Source: Scleromatobacter sp039920745
GTDB taxonomy: Bacteria; Pseudomonadota; Gammaproteobacteria; Burkholderiales; Burkholderiaceae_C
Length of the DNA stretch: 64,000 bases
Reading direction: 5' to 3'
Assembly: GCA_039920745.1 (NCBI GenBank)
Contig: JBDSDD010000029.1
Coordinates: 62,001 to 126,000 of the forward strand
Shown in pieces: positions 33,815 through 42,561 of this stretch. Each line of letters starts with the position of its first letter. Positions within the stretch are counted from its first letter, which is position 1. The notes under the pieces are model-generated. The model had not been told where the DNA came from, did no database searches, and saw nothing but the letters and a program-made list of their open reading frames with translations. Position numbers and translations under genes: made by a program.

Positions 33815-35287
33815 ATGACTCGCTATCTCAAGACTTCGCTGATCACGCCGCTGTTGCCACTGATTGCGGCCCTCGTCCTCGCCGGCTGCGCCAGCACGTC
33901 GACCTTCACGCCGACCGCCGCGCCCGCGGCCCCGGCGGCGTTCAAGGAAGACGGCGCCGTCCGCTTCGCCAACGTCGGCCCGGCCGAGGCGCAGCCGCGC
34001 GGCGCCTGGTGGACGGTGTTCTCCGACCCGGTGCTGGACGAGCTCGTCCTGCGCGCCTCGGCCAACAACACCGACGTGCAACAGGCCGCAGCGCGCGTGC
34101 TCGCGGCGCGCGCGCTGCTGCGCGACGCGCAAGCCGGCCTGCTGCCGCAAGTCGGCGCCTCGTTCGGCGCCTCGCGCGCCACGATCGCCCCGGGCTTCGG
34201 CGGCGCGCCCGGCCAAGCCAGCGACCTCGGCAACGCCGGCATCGCGGCGTCGTGGGAGCCCGACTTCTTCGGCAAGCTCTCCAAGACCCGCAACGCCGCC
34301 AAGCTCGACGCGCAGTCGCGCGAGGCCGCACTGCAGAGCACGCGCCTGGTCGTGCAGTCCGACGTGGCGCGGGCCTACTTCGAGCTGCGCGCGCTGGACG
34401 CCGAACGCGACATCGTGCGCCAGACCGTCGCGGCCTATGCCGAGACGCTGCGCCTGACCGAACGCCGTTATGCCGCCGGCGACGTCGCCGAGCTCGACCT
34501 CGCCCGCGTGCAGGCCGAGGTGGCCGCGACGAACTCGCAGGCGCTCGCGCTCGACCGCGAGCGCGCGCTGCACGAGCACGCGCTGGCCGTGTTGCTCGGC
34601 GAGCTGCCCACCGGCTTCGCGCTGGCGCAGGCCGACTGGACCGGCGCGCTGCCGGGCGTGCCCGCCGGCGTGCCCGCCACGGTGCTGACCCGTCGCCCCG
34701 ACGTGTCGGCCGCACAACTCGCGATGCAGGCCGCCGAGGCGCGCGCCGGCGTCGCGCGCCTGGCCTGGTTCCCGGACGTCGCGCTGACCGCCAACGGTGG
34801 CTACGCGTCGACCGACATCGGCGACCTGTTCAAGTGGTCGGCCCGCGCGTGGGGCATCGGCGCGCTGCTGTCGCTGCCCGTGTTCGACGGCGGCCGCCGC
34901 GAGGCCGGGGTGCAGACCGCCAACGCGCAATGGGACCTGGCCGCCGCCAGCTACCGCGAACAGGTGCTGGGCGCGTTCCGCGACGTCGAGGACCAGCTCG
35001 CCTCGCTGCGCCTGCTGGCCGACCAGGCCGGCGCGCAGAAGGTGGCCGTCGATGCCGCCACGCGGGCGACGGTGCTGTCCGACGCGCGCTACCGCAACGG
35101 CCTCGTGAGCCAGCTGGAGTTGCTGGATGCGCGCCGCAGCGAGCTGGCGAACCGGCGCGTGGCGGTTCAGGTGCGGGCGGCGCAGTACCAGGCGACGGTG
35201 GGCCTGATCCGCGCGCTGGGCGGCGGTTGGGGCGAGGGCGTGCCATCGCCGACGGCTGCGACAACGAACCCGGCCCAGCCAGCCTGA
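33815..35287 (+). CDS. Outer-membrane efflux channel lipoprotein (NodT/OprM family)
   Basis: Outer-membrane exit duct of the tripartite pump, 490 residues. The signal peptide ends in a lipobox ALVLAGCAS (Cys24). Two repeated halves follow: WWTVFSDPVLDELVLRASANN with the first coiled helices, DVARAYFELRALDAER, RRYAAGDVAELDLARVQAE, then RRPDVSAAQLAMQAAEARAGV, LPVFDGGRREAG and RYRNGLVSQLELLDARR, all hallmarks of NodT-type factors. AAAGGAA precedes the ATG by nine bases. It lies 50 bases after the pump gene and completes the operon. Confidence 0.94.
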   Translation: MTRYLKTSLITPLLPLIAALVLAGCASTSTFTPTAAPAAPAAFKEDGAVRFANVGPAEAQPRGAWWTVFSDPVLDELVLRASANNTDVQQAAARVLAARALLRDAQAGLLPQVGASFGASRATIAPGFGGAPGQASDLGNAGIAASWEPDFFGKLSKTRNAAKLDAQSREAALQSTRLVVQSDVARAYFELRALDAERDIVRQTVAAYAETLRLTERRYAAGDVAELDLARVQAEVAATNSQALALDRERALHEHALAVLLGELPTGFALAQADWTGALPGVPAGVPATVLTRRPDVSAAQLAMQAAEARAGVARLAWFPDVALTANGGYASTDIGDLFKWSARAWGIGALLSLPVFDGGRREAGVQTANAQWDLAAASYREQVLGAFRDVEDQLASLRLLADQAGAQKVAVDAATRATVLSDARYRNGLVSQLELLDARRSELANRRVAVQVRAAQYQATVGLIRALGGGWGEGVPSPTAATTNPAQPA

Positions 35288-35436
35288 GAGCGAACGAAAG
35301 GCACACCTGCGCCGGGGCTGTGCCTGACGACGATGCGCGGCAGACCGGCCCGCACCGAATCGTTCCTCCCTCCCGCCGCCTCGGTTTCGCAATGCGTCGT
35401 ATCGTCCAGTCACCCCGTCCCGAACCGCACCCCTCG

Positions 35437-36453
35437 ATGTCCTCGATCTCGTCCCCCCAGTTCCCCAAGCTCTCCATCCTCGACCTGGTGCCCGTCCAGC
35501 AAGGTTCCACCCCCGGCGATGCGCTGCGCGCCAGCCTGGTGCTCGCCCAGCATGCCGAGAAGCTGGGTTTCACGCGCTACTGGGTCGCCGAGCACCACAA
35601 CATGACGGGCATCGCCAGCGCGGCGACGGCGGTGGTCATCGGCTACCTGGCGCAGGGCACGTCGACGATTCGCGTCGGCTCGGGCGGCATCATGCTGCCC
35701 AACCACTCGCCGCTGGTGATCGCCGAGCAGTTCGGCACGCTGGCATCGCTGTACCCCGGCCGCATCGACTGCGGCCTCGGCCGCGCGCCGGGCACCGACC
35801 AGGTCACCGTTCGCGCGTTGCGTCGCGACCCGCGCAGCGCTGAGAACTTCCCCGAGGACGTGCAGGAGTTGCAGTCGCTGTTCCAGCCGGTGCGACCCGG
35901 CCAGGCGGTGCAGGCCGTGCCCGGCGCCGGCCTGGAGGTGCCGCTGTGGATCCTCGGCTCCAGCACCTACGGCGCGCAACTGGCCGCAGCGCTGGGCCTG
36001 CCGTACGCATTCGCGTCGCACTTCGCGCCCGACGCACTGACCCAGGCGATGGCGCTGTACCGCCAGCTGTTCAAGCCGTCCGTGCAACTGCAAAAGCCGT
36101 ATGCGATGGCCGGTGTCAACGTGGTCGTCGCCGACTCCGACGCGGAGGCGAAACGCCTGTTCACGTCGCACCAGCAGTCGTTCGCGAACCTGCGCCGCGG
36201 CCGCCCCGGGCCGCAGCAGCCGCCGATCGACGACATCGATGCCTACTGGTCGCCCGCCGAGAGGCAGATGGCCGAGAACATGCTCGCCTGTTCCATCGTC
36301 GGCTCGCCCGAGACGGTGCGCCACGGGCTCGAGCGCTTCGTCGACTACACCGGCGCGGACGAGCTGATGGTGGTGTCGGCGATCTTCGACGCGGCCGCAC
36401 GCCGCAAGTCGTACAGCCTGCTGGCCGACATCGCGGGCCTCGCGCCGCGTTGA
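35437..36453 (+). CDS. LLM class flavin-dependent oxidoreductase
   Basis: Luciferase-like monooxygenase fold using reduced FMN; 338 residues. Motifs: LSILDLVPVQQGSTPGDALR, RYWVAEHHNMTGIASAATAV, IRVGSGGIMLPNHSPLVIAEQFGTL, RIDCGLGRAPGTD and LWILGSSTYGAQLAAALGLPYAFASHF, all typical of the group 1 subfamily also annotated as luciferase-like YhbW proteins. ATG 35437 is used; an in-frame ATG 45 bases upstream would add a Pro/Arg-rich leader. The substrate is unknown. It precedes a Baeyer-Villiger-type monooxygenase gene on the same strand by 91 bases, and both oxidise organic substrates with flavin. Confidence 0.9.
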   Translation: MSSISSPQFPKLSILDLVPVQQGSTPGDALRASLVLAQHAEKLGFTRYWVAEHHNMTGIASAATAVVIGYLAQGTSTIRVGSGGIMLPNHSPLVIAEQFGTLASLYPGRIDCGLGRAPGTDQVTVRALRRDPRSAENFPEDVQELQSLFQPVRPGQAVQAVPGAGLEVPLWILGSSTYGAQLAAALGLPYAFASHFAPDALTQAMALYRQLFKPSVQLQKPYAMAGVNVVVADSDAEAKRLFTSHQQSFANLRRGRPGPQQPPIDDIDAYWSPAERQMAENMLACSIVGSPETVRHGLERFVDYTGADELMVVSAIFDAAARRKSYSLLADIAGLAPR

Positions 36454-36544
36454 TCCGCAGGATCGCATCGCCCCGCGCGTGGCGCGGATGCGTCCGCGGG
36501 ATATCCACGTCGCGCCCGGCGTGCGACGCCCATAGAGTGCGGGC

Positions 36545-38035
36545 ATGAGCGAACAGCGGAGCGGCAGCGAAGCGACACCCTGGGCCGTGCTTGTCATTGG
36601 CGCCGGCTTCGGCGGCCTGGGCATGGCCATCGCGCTGGTGCGGTCCGGCGAGCACGACGTGGTGTTGCTGGAGAAGGGCGACGACGTCGGCGGCGTCTGG
36701 CGCGAGAACACCTACCCGGGTGCGGCCTGCGACGTGCCGTCGCACCTGTACTCGTTCTCGTTCGAGCCCAACCCGCACTGGTCGCGCACCTACTCGCCGC
36801 AGGCCGAGATCCTCAGCTACCTGCGCCACTGCGCCGACAAGTACGCGGTGCGCGACAAGATCCGCTTCGGCTGCGAGGTGTCCGGCGCCGCGTTCGATGA
36901 GCAGACGTCGCTATGGCGCGTGGAGTGGCGCGACGCGCAGGGCGGCGCGCACGCGGGTCATGCGCGCAAGGTGGTGAGCGCGGTCGGGCTGCTGAGCCGC
37001 CCCGCGATGCCCGCGGTGCCCGGCCTGGACAGCTTCGACGGGCCGGTGTTCCATTCGGCAAAGTGGCGTCACGACATGCCGCTCGAAGGCAAGCGCATCG
37101 CGGTGATCGGCACCGGGGCCTCCGCGATCCAGTTCGTGCCGCAGATCGCGCCCAAGGTGGCGCGCCTGACGCTGTTCCAGCGCACGCCTTCGCACATCCT
37201 GCCGCGCGCCGATCGCGCGTATTCGGAGCGTGAGCGACGACGCTTCCTGCGCTGGCCGGTGCTGATGGCGGCGCACCGCGCGCTGATCTACATGACGCAC
37301 GACCTGCGCGCCGTCGGCTTCACTCGCTTGCGCTGGATGATGGACATCGTCGGCGGCATGCCGTCGCGCCGGCTGTTGAAGGCGCAGGTACCGGACGCCG
37401 CGTTGCGCGACAAGCTCACGCCGCGCTACCCGGTGGGCTGCAAGCGCATCCTGATCTCCAACGACTGGCTGCCGACGCTGTCGCGCCCCAACGTCGAGCT
37501 CGTCACCGACGCCATCGAGGCCGTCACGCCCACGGGTGTGCGTGTCGTGGGCGGACGCGAGATCGGCGTCGACGCCATCGTGCTGGGCACCGGCTTCAGC
37601 GCCAGCGAGTTCCTGGCGCCGATGGCCATTCATGGCAGAGGCGGGCGCAGCCTCAACGCCGCGTGGTCGCAGGGCGCGCAGGCGTGGCTGGGCATCAGCG
37701 TGCCGGGCTTCCCCAACTTCTTCATGATCTACGGGCCCAACACCAACCTGGGCCACAACTCGATCGTGTTCATGCTGGAGAGCCAGGTCGCGCACGTGAT
37801 GCGCTGCCTGCGCAAGCTGCGCGACGCACGCGGCGTGACGATCGAGATGACGACGGCGCCGTTCGAGCGCTTCAACGCGCGCGTGCAGCAGCGCTCGCAG
37901 CAGACCGTGTTCGCCGGCTGCACGAGCTGGTATGTCGACGCGAACGGCCGCCACACTGTCAACTGGCCGGGCTTCACGACGACCTATCGCTGGCTGACTC
38001 GCTACGCCGGTCTGGGCGCGTACGCGGTTCGCTGA
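36545..38035 (+). CDS. FAD-dependent monooxygenase, Baeyer-Villiger type
   Basis: Class B flavoprotein monooxygenase inserting oxygen next to a ketone or oxidising a heteroatom with NADPH and O2; 496 residues. The FAD Rossmann motif is VIGAGFGGLGMA (residues 18-29), the NADPH motif is VIGTGASA (187-194), and the type I fingerprint FxGxxxHxxxW is present as FDGPVFHSAKW (164-174). GVWRENTYPGAACDVPSHLYSF is typical of the cyclohexanone/phenylacetone monooxygenase branch. Substrate unknown. The stop lies three bases from the convergent small secreted-protein gene. Confidence 0.93.
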   Translation: MSEQRSGSEATPWAVLVIGAGFGGLGMAIALVRSGEHDVVLLEKGDDVGGVWRENTYPGAACDVPSHLYSFSFEPNPHWSRTYSPQAEILSYLRHCADKYAVRDKIRFGCEVSGAAFDEQTSLWRVEWRDAQGGAHAGHARKVVSAVGLLSRPAMPAVPGLDSFDGPVFHSAKWRHDMPLEGKRIAVIGTGASAIQFVPQIAPKVARLTLFQRTPSHILPRADRAYSERERRRFLRWPVLMAAHRALIYMTHDLRAVGFTRLRWMMDIVGGMPSRRLLKAQVPDAALRDKLTPRYPVGCKRILISNDWLPTLSRPNVELVTDAIEAVTPTGVRVVGGREIGVDAIVLGTGFSASEFLAPMAIHGRGGRSLNAAWSQGAQAWLGISVPGFPNFFMIYGPNTNLGHNSIVFMLESQVAHVMRCLRKLRDARGVTIEMTTAPFERFNARVQQRSQQTVFAGCTSWYVDANGRHTVNWPGFTTTYRWLTRYAGLGAYAVR

Positions 38036-38038
38036 GCC

Positions 38039-38509
38039 TCATTGGCGCGCTGGTTCGACATTGGTCGCCATGACGGTCGCCAAGGTGGAGCCACCCGTCG
38101 AGGCGCAATCGGGAACCTTGCCGTCGTCGAACTTGACGGCGATTCCCTTCAGCACCGGGCGCACCAGACGCCACGGCCAGAAACCGAAGCGCTGCGCGCC
38201 GTTGTAGCTCGTGATCGCATCGGCACCCTTGGAACGCGCCTCCGCCACGAATGCCGGCAGCTCGTCGCGAACGCCGCCGTACGTGCCCTTGCCGAGCTTG
38301 ACGTTACCGATGCTGCGGTACTTGAAATCCGACGGCGGCGAACCGGCATACAGGCAGAAATCGCCATTGGCGATGGTCGACCTCGCAGCGGATGCCGCCG
38401 TCGCCACCGGCGCCGTGGATGCAGTCGACGGCACCGCATTGGAATCGTCGGCGGCGTGCGCCGCTTGCGCAATCATCATGGAGATTGCCAGGACACAGAT
38501 CTTGTTCAT
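38039..38509 (-). CDS. Small secreted protein of unknown function
   Basis: A 156-residue protein. Residues 1-20 form a signal peptide (MNKICVLAISMMIAQAAHAA), then an Ala/Thr/Ser linker to about residue 48. The mature domain (CLYAGSPPSDFKYRSIGNVKLGKGTYGGV, then FVAEARSKGADAITSYNGAQRFGFWPWRLVRP) resembles small heavy-metal-binding-like or YbjQ/DUF-type beta-alpha domains in which AxxxGADAI recurs, and it suggests an outer-membrane or periplasmic lodger. The start is the ATG with GAAGAA eight bases upstream. I cannot name the family with confidence. Confidence 0.75.
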   Translation of the reverse strand: MNKICVLAISMMIAQAAHAADDSNAVPSTASTAPVATAASAARSTIANGDFCLYAGSPPSDFKYRSIGNVKLGKGTYGGVRDELPAFVAEARSKGADAITSYNGAQRFGFWPWRLVRPVLKGIAVKFDDGKVPDCASTGGSTLATVMATNVEPARQ

Positions 38510-38565
38510 GGGGTTCTTCGCTTCTCTGGGCGCCTCCCTCCGAGGCCGGCGAAGTATCGCAGGGG

Positions 38566-39354
38566 TCAATCTCGTGCCATTGCGTCCGCTTGCCGATTGC
38601 GTGCACGAAGTCTTGCCGTCGACGCCCAGACATGCTCATGGTCGAACGCCGACGCCATCGCCGCGGCAAGGATCATCACTGCGCCGAAGGCCCACAGGCC
38701 CGCCCCGGGGATCACGCTGGCCAGGCCATTGAGCTTCACGAACGCGACGAGCACGCCCAGCATGAACACCTCCACCATCACCCACGGCTTGACGGCCTGC
38801 ATTGCGCGCAGCACCAGCTCGAAGCCGGGCGCGTGCTGGCCCGTGCGCAGCGACAGCAGCACGTAGGCGACCGCGCCCATCTCGATCAACGGATTCAGCA
38901 GCGTCGTGAACAGCACGAGGATGCACATGAACCAGGCGCCCTCGTCGTACAGCGTCCAGGCGGCCTGCCACAGGGTGGTGCTGCGCACCTGGCCCTGGAT
39001 GTCGATGGCCAGGATCGGGTTGGTGTGGGCGATGGCCAGCATCACGAGGCCGCCCATCGCCATGGCCAGCGGCAGGTCGAAGCTCGCGTGGCGCGCGAGG
39101 CCCAGCGTGGCGCCGCAGCGGCGGCATTCGTAGTGACGGCCGGACGGCACGAGGTCGTCGGTGTCCTCGCCGGCGCCGTCCACGCGCGAGCGCCGGTGCA
39201 GTGCGTCGCATTCCTCGCAGGCAACCAGGTCGTCGCGCAAGGTGGCCAGCGGGATGCGCGGCGCCAGTGCATCGACGCTGTCGTTCAGTGCCGTCTGGGC
39301 CAGGTGACGCGGCGTGCCGTTGGCGGCCCGGGCGCGTCGCAAGCGCTCGAACAT
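38566..39354 (-). CDS. pqiA: PqiA-like inner-membrane protein (second copy, distal)
   Basis: A 262-residue protein with a zinc-ribbon-like start (CEECDALHRR at 46-55 and CRRCGATL at 77-84) and four membrane helices (LPLAMAMGGLVMLAIAHTNP, FMCILVLFTTLLNPLIEMGAVAY, then two near the end), one PqiA unit. PqiA is the inner-membrane partner of the PqiB MCE tunnel that carries lipids between membranes. E. coli PqiA holds two such units in one chain; here the second unit is a separate gene after pqiC, one base from its stop. The N-terminal 40 residues are extra. Confidence 0.85.
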   Translation of the reverse strand: MFERLRRARAANGTPRHLAQTALNDSVDALAPRIPLATLRDDLVACEECDALHRRSRVDGAGEDTDDLVPSGRHYECRRCGATLGLARHASFDLPLAMAMGGLVMLAIAHTNPILAIDIQGQVRSTTLWQAAWTLYDEGAWFMCILVLFTTLLNPLIEMGAVAYVLLSLRTGQHAPGFELVLRAMQAVKPWVMVEVFMLGVLVAFVKLNGLASVIPGAGLWAFGAVMILAAAMASAFDHEHVWASTARLRARNRQADAMARD

Positions 39355-39355
39355 G

Positions 39356-40057
39356 TCAGCGGCCGATGCAGGTCTGAGCGCGCTCCGCGGCGCTCGAGCG
39401 CAAGGCGGCGGCGACGTCTTCGGCCACCAGCCGCAGCGTGTCCGAATGCCCGCGGGCGAGGCGGTCGAAGCGCTGCTGCGACTCCTCGACGCTCGCGTTG
39501 GCTGCCGGCGCCGCGCCCGCGGTGTCGCGTACCGCGGTGCGCACGACGCGGTAGCGACCCGCCTCGACGGGTCCCAGCGACGGGGCCGACGGCAGGCATT
39601 CGATCGTCCAGCGCACCTGGTCGCTGACCGCCGGCGCGGGCGTGAGCATCGAGTCGAAGCGCAGCACCTGCACCCGCACGCGCAACGGCGCGGGACGCTC
39701 GAGGTCGGCGCCGCTGCCCGAGCCGGTGGGGCCGGCGTCGGCCCACAAGCTGTCGGGCAGGGCGCCGCGGTTCAGGTAGTCGACGAGCGACTGTGCGACG
39801 TCGGCGCCCAGGCCCTGCGTCCACAGCTGGTGGTCGTAGATCATCGCGCCGGTGTCGCCGGTGCGGATCACCCATTCGTCGCGGCCCAGCGCATCGGGCA
39901 CGGTGACCGGCCCGATCGCCAGTGCGCGCGGCGCCTCGCGCGCGGCCGTGGGCGCGGGCGCGACCGCGGGGCGCAGCGTGTGGAAGTGGTCGGGCGGCGT
40001 GGAGCAGCCGGCCGCCAGCGCGAGGGCCGCGAGCAGCGACAAGCGTTTTTGCGTCAT
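39356..40057 (-). CDS. pqiC: PqiC-like outer-membrane lipoprotein (DUF330/ABC-type transport auxiliary)
   Basis: A 233-residue lipoprotein with lipobox ALAAGCS (Cys18), which anchors it to the outer membrane at the far end of the PqiB tunnel. DUF330-type features: FHTLRPA near the start, LAIGPVTVPDALGRDEWVIR, YDHQLWTQGLGADVAQSLVDYL, and a C-terminal helix (RFDRLARGHSDTLRLVAEDV). The ATG overlaps the pqiB stop (ATGA). Confidence 0.9.
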   Translation of the reverse strand: MTQKRLSLLAALALAAGCSTPPDHFHTLRPAVAPAPTAAREAPRALAIGPVTVPDALGRDEWVIRTGDTGAMIYDHQLWTQGLGADVAQSLVDYLNRGALPDSLWADAGPTGSGSGADLERPAPLRVRVQVLRFDSMLTPAPAVSDQVRWTIECLPSAPSLGPVEAGRYRVVRTAVRDTAGAAPAANASVEESQQRFDRLARGHSDTLRLVAEDVAAALRSSAAERAQTCIGR

Positions 40058-41748
40058 TTCGGATCCTCCGGCTTGCCCTTCAACAGCGACTCCGGATGGC
40101 GCTCCAGGTAGTCGGCCAGGCCGCGCAGCGAGGCCGCGGCCTTCGAGACTTCGTTGAGCGCGTTGGTGGCCTGCGGGCCCACCGTCTGGTCGACGGTGCC
40201 CAGCGTCTTGCGCAGGTCGTCGACGGCCTTGCGCGCTTCGGCCAGCGTGTGGCTGGCCTCGGGCACGACGCTGCTGTCCACGTGCTGCAGCAGGTCGTCC
40301 GCATGTTTCATCGTGGTGTCGAGATCGCTGAGATCCTTGTGCAGATCCTGCGCAAGCTGGTCGAACGGGATCGCGTCGAGTTTCTTGGCGATCGAGGCGA
40401 GCGAGTCCTGCAGGCTGTCGAGTGCGCCCGGCGCAGTCGGCATCGTTGGCGGCGTGGTGCTCCAGTCGATGTGGGCGGCGGGCACGTCCTTGATGAAATC
40501 GAGCGCCACGAAGAGCTGGCCCGTCAGCAGGCTGCCGCTGCGCAGTTGCGCACGGAAGCCGCGGCGCACCATCGGGTCGATGCGCTTGCGCTGGTCGTCC
40601 TGCGTCATGTCCTCGGGGCCGGACTTGTTGATCGTCGGCAGGCGGCGGGGGTAGACGCGCACGTCGACCGCGATCAACGGCTCCGGGTTGGACTCTCCGC
40701 TGCTGCCGTCGACGGCAATGCGCGTGACCTCGCCGATCGGCAGGCCGCGGTATTCCACTGGCGCACCCACCGCCAGCCCGCGTACCGAGCTGGCGAACAA
40801 CAGGCGGTAGTCGAAGCCCTGCGAGTCGGGCAGCTTCAATGCGTCGGACTGCTGCGCGTAGAGCGAGAACTGCGTGCGTTCGGCGGCCTCGGGTGGCGTG
40901 GCGAGTGCATTGTCCGGATCGGGCAGGTCCTGGAAAGCGATGCCGCCGGCCAGCACGCTGACCACCGATTGCGTCTGCACGTGCAGCCCTTGTGCGCCGA
41001 GGTCGACGTCGACCCCGCTGGCGTGCCAGAACCGGCTGTGTGCGCTGACGAAGCGGTCGTAGGGCGCGGTGATGAAGATCGTGAACTTGATGTGGCGGCC
41101 GTCCGGCACCATCGTGTAGGCGAGCACCTGGCCGACGGGCACGCGGCGCAGGTAGATGGGCGAGCCGATGTCGAGCGAACCGAGGTCGTCGGAGACCAGC
41201 GTGAACTCGCGGCCCGGCACGTCGGCGGTGATCGCGGGCTGCACGTCCAGGCCCTCGAACTCGCGCTTCTCGGTGGGGTTGCGGCCGGCGTCCATGCCGA
41301 TGTAGGCACCCGACAGCAGCGTGCCCAGGCCGCTGACGCCGGCGGCACCGATGCGCGGGCGCACGACCCAGAAGCGGGTGTCGGTGACCAGCAGGTTCTC
41401 GATGCCGGAGTTGCCGCGCATCTCCGCGCTGACCTCGACTTCTCGGTGATCCTTGGTCAGCTTGACGCGGCGCACGATGCCGATGTCGACGTCCTTGAAC
41501 TTGATGTGCGTCTTGTTGGCCTCGATGCTTTCGGCATTGTGGAAGTAGATCGTGATCGTCGGACCGCGGTTGAGGATCGAGCGCACGCCCAGGCCCACGC
41601 CGATGATCACGGCGATCAGCGGCACGAGCCAGACCAGCCACAGCGAGTAGTGCGCGCGGCGGGCGATGACGGGACGCGGCAGGTCGGGCGGCGGCGTCGG
41701 TTCGGGCGGCGACGCGACGTCGTCGCGCGGTTCGTCAGGGGCACTCAA
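40054..41748 (-). CDS. pqiB: PqiB-like MCE-domain tunnel protein
   Basis: A 564-residue periplasm-spanning protein with one N-terminal membrane helix (WLVWLVPLIAVIIGVGLGV) and three MCE domains (starting at GPTITIYFHNAESIEANKT, REFTLVSDDLGSLDIGSPI and FDYRLLFASSVRGLAVGAPV), then a long C-terminal coiled coil (LDSLQDSLASIAKKLDAIPF onward) that forms the syringe-like tube. The start is taken as TTG 41748, overlapping the pqiA stop (TTGA); no ATG or GTG lies between there and the membrane helix in this frame. The family moves lipids between inner and outer membranes. Confidence 0.92.
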   Translation of the reverse strand: MSAPDEPRDDVASPPEPTPPPDLPRPVIARRAHYSLWLVWLVPLIAVIIGVGLGVRSILNRGPTITIYFHNAESIEANKTHIKFKDVDIGIVRRVKLTKDHREVEVSAEMRGNSGIENLLVTDTRFWVVRPRIGAAGVSGLGTLLSGAYIGMDAGRNPTEKREFEGLDVQPAITADVPGREFTLVSDDLGSLDIGSPIYLRRVPVGQVLAYTMVPDGRHIKFTIFITAPYDRFVSAHSRFWHASGVDVDLGAQGLHVQTQSVVSVLAGGIAFQDLPDPDNALATPPEAAERTQFSLYAQQSDALKLPDSQGFDYRLLFASSVRGLAVGAPVEYRGLPIGEVTRIAVDGSSGESNPEPLIAVDVRVYPRRLPTINKSGPEDMTQDDQRKRIDPMVRRGFRAQLRSGSLLTGQLFVALDFIKDVPAAHIDWSTTPPTMPTAPGALDSLQDSLASIAKKLDAIPFDQLAQDLHKDLSDLDTTMKHADDLLQHVDSSVVPEASHTLAEARKAVDDLRKTLGTVDQTVGPQATNALNEVSKAAASLRGLADYLERHPESLLKGKPEDPK

Positions 41749-42455
41749 GGCGCGTCTCCGGCAGGGTCGGTGAAGGCTTCCGGCATGGGCGCGACCTCGC
41801 CCTCCGGCTTGTCGAACAGCAAGCGCGGATCGAAGCTGTGGGTGGCGAGCATGGTCAGCACGACGACGGCGCCGAAGGCCATCGCGCCGGGTCCGGGCGT
41901 CAGTTCGGCCAGGCTCTCCACCTGGACCAGTGCGGCCAGCATCGTGACGACGAAGATGTCGAGCATCGACCATCGCCCGATCAGCTCCAGCACGCGGTAG
42001 GCCTTCAGGCGCCGCTGGGCCCAGCGGCGGTCGTGGCGCTGCAGCGAGATCAGCAGCAGCGACAGCAGCAGCAGCTTGGTGACCGGCACGACGATGCTGG
42101 CGACGAACACGATCGCCGCGAGCGGGTACGACCCGTCGTTCCAGAGATAGACGATGCCGCTGAAGATGGTGTCGACCTGGCGTCCGCCCAGCGATGCCGT
42201 GGTGGTGACGGGCAGCAAGTTGGCCGGCAGGTACAGCGCGGTGCCGGCCAGCAGGTAGGCCCAGCTGCGGGCGACGGCGTCGGGCTTGCGCGGGTGGACG
42301 ACGGCGTCGCAGCGCGGGCAGCGCGCCCGGCGGTGTTGCAGCGCCTGCGGTGGCGGCGCCACGAGTGCCGCACAGCTGCGGCAACGCCAGAGTCCGGCCG
42401 CGAGCGCGGAGCAGGCGGGGGCGATGGGATCCGGAACGGGGGCGGATGCGGGCAT
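41745..42455 (-). CDS. pqiA: PqiA-like inner-membrane protein (first copy, proximal)
   Basis: A 236-residue single-unit PqiA: zinc-ribbon pairs CRSCAAL (25-31) and CPRCDAV (46-52), then helices at YLLAGTALYLPANLLPVTT, IVFVASIVVPVTKLLLLSLLLI, IGRWSMLDIFVVTMLAALVQV and AMAFGAVVVLTMLATHSFDPR. The last motif, with SFDPRLLFD, is typical of the family. It is the first gene of pqiA-pqiB-pqiC-pqiA, every junction being an overlap or a one-base gap, so the four are a single translationally coupled unit. Confidence 0.9.
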   Translation of the reverse strand: MPASAPVPDPIAPACSALAAGLWRCRSCAALVAPPPQALQHRRARCPRCDAVVHPRKPDAVARSWAYLLAGTALYLPANLLPVTTTASLGGRQVDTIFSGIVYLWNDGSYPLAAIVFVASIVVPVTKLLLLSLLLISLQRHDRRWAQRRLKAYRVLELIGRWSMLDIFVVTMLAALVQVESLAELTPGPGAMAFGAVVVLTMLATHSFDPRLLFDKPEGEVAPMPEAFTDPAGDAP

Positions 42456-42512
42456 TGTTGCGCTGGAGTCTAGCCCGACAGCAGGGCAATAACGGGGCCC
42501 GCCGCCAAAGCA

Positions 42513-42537
42513 ATTCGCCCGCGCAGAGCGGGCGAAT
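42513..42537 (-). terminator. Hairpin after the OmpA-like gene
   Basis: ATTCGCCCGC, five-base loop, GCGGGCGAAT: a perfect 10-bp stem, 24 bases past the stop of the minus-strand OmpA-like gene and before pqiA. The tail (TGCTTTGG on the minus strand) is only weakly T-rich. Confidence 0.6.
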
Positions 42538-42561
42538 CGGACACGCGAAAGGCGGTGTCGC

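Noticed and set aside
34009..36453. 814-residue frame that would fuse the end of the efflux channel to the LLM enzyme
   Set aside because: Only the part from 35437 has protein character; the first 470 residues are an Arg/Ala-rich shadow of the channel gene.
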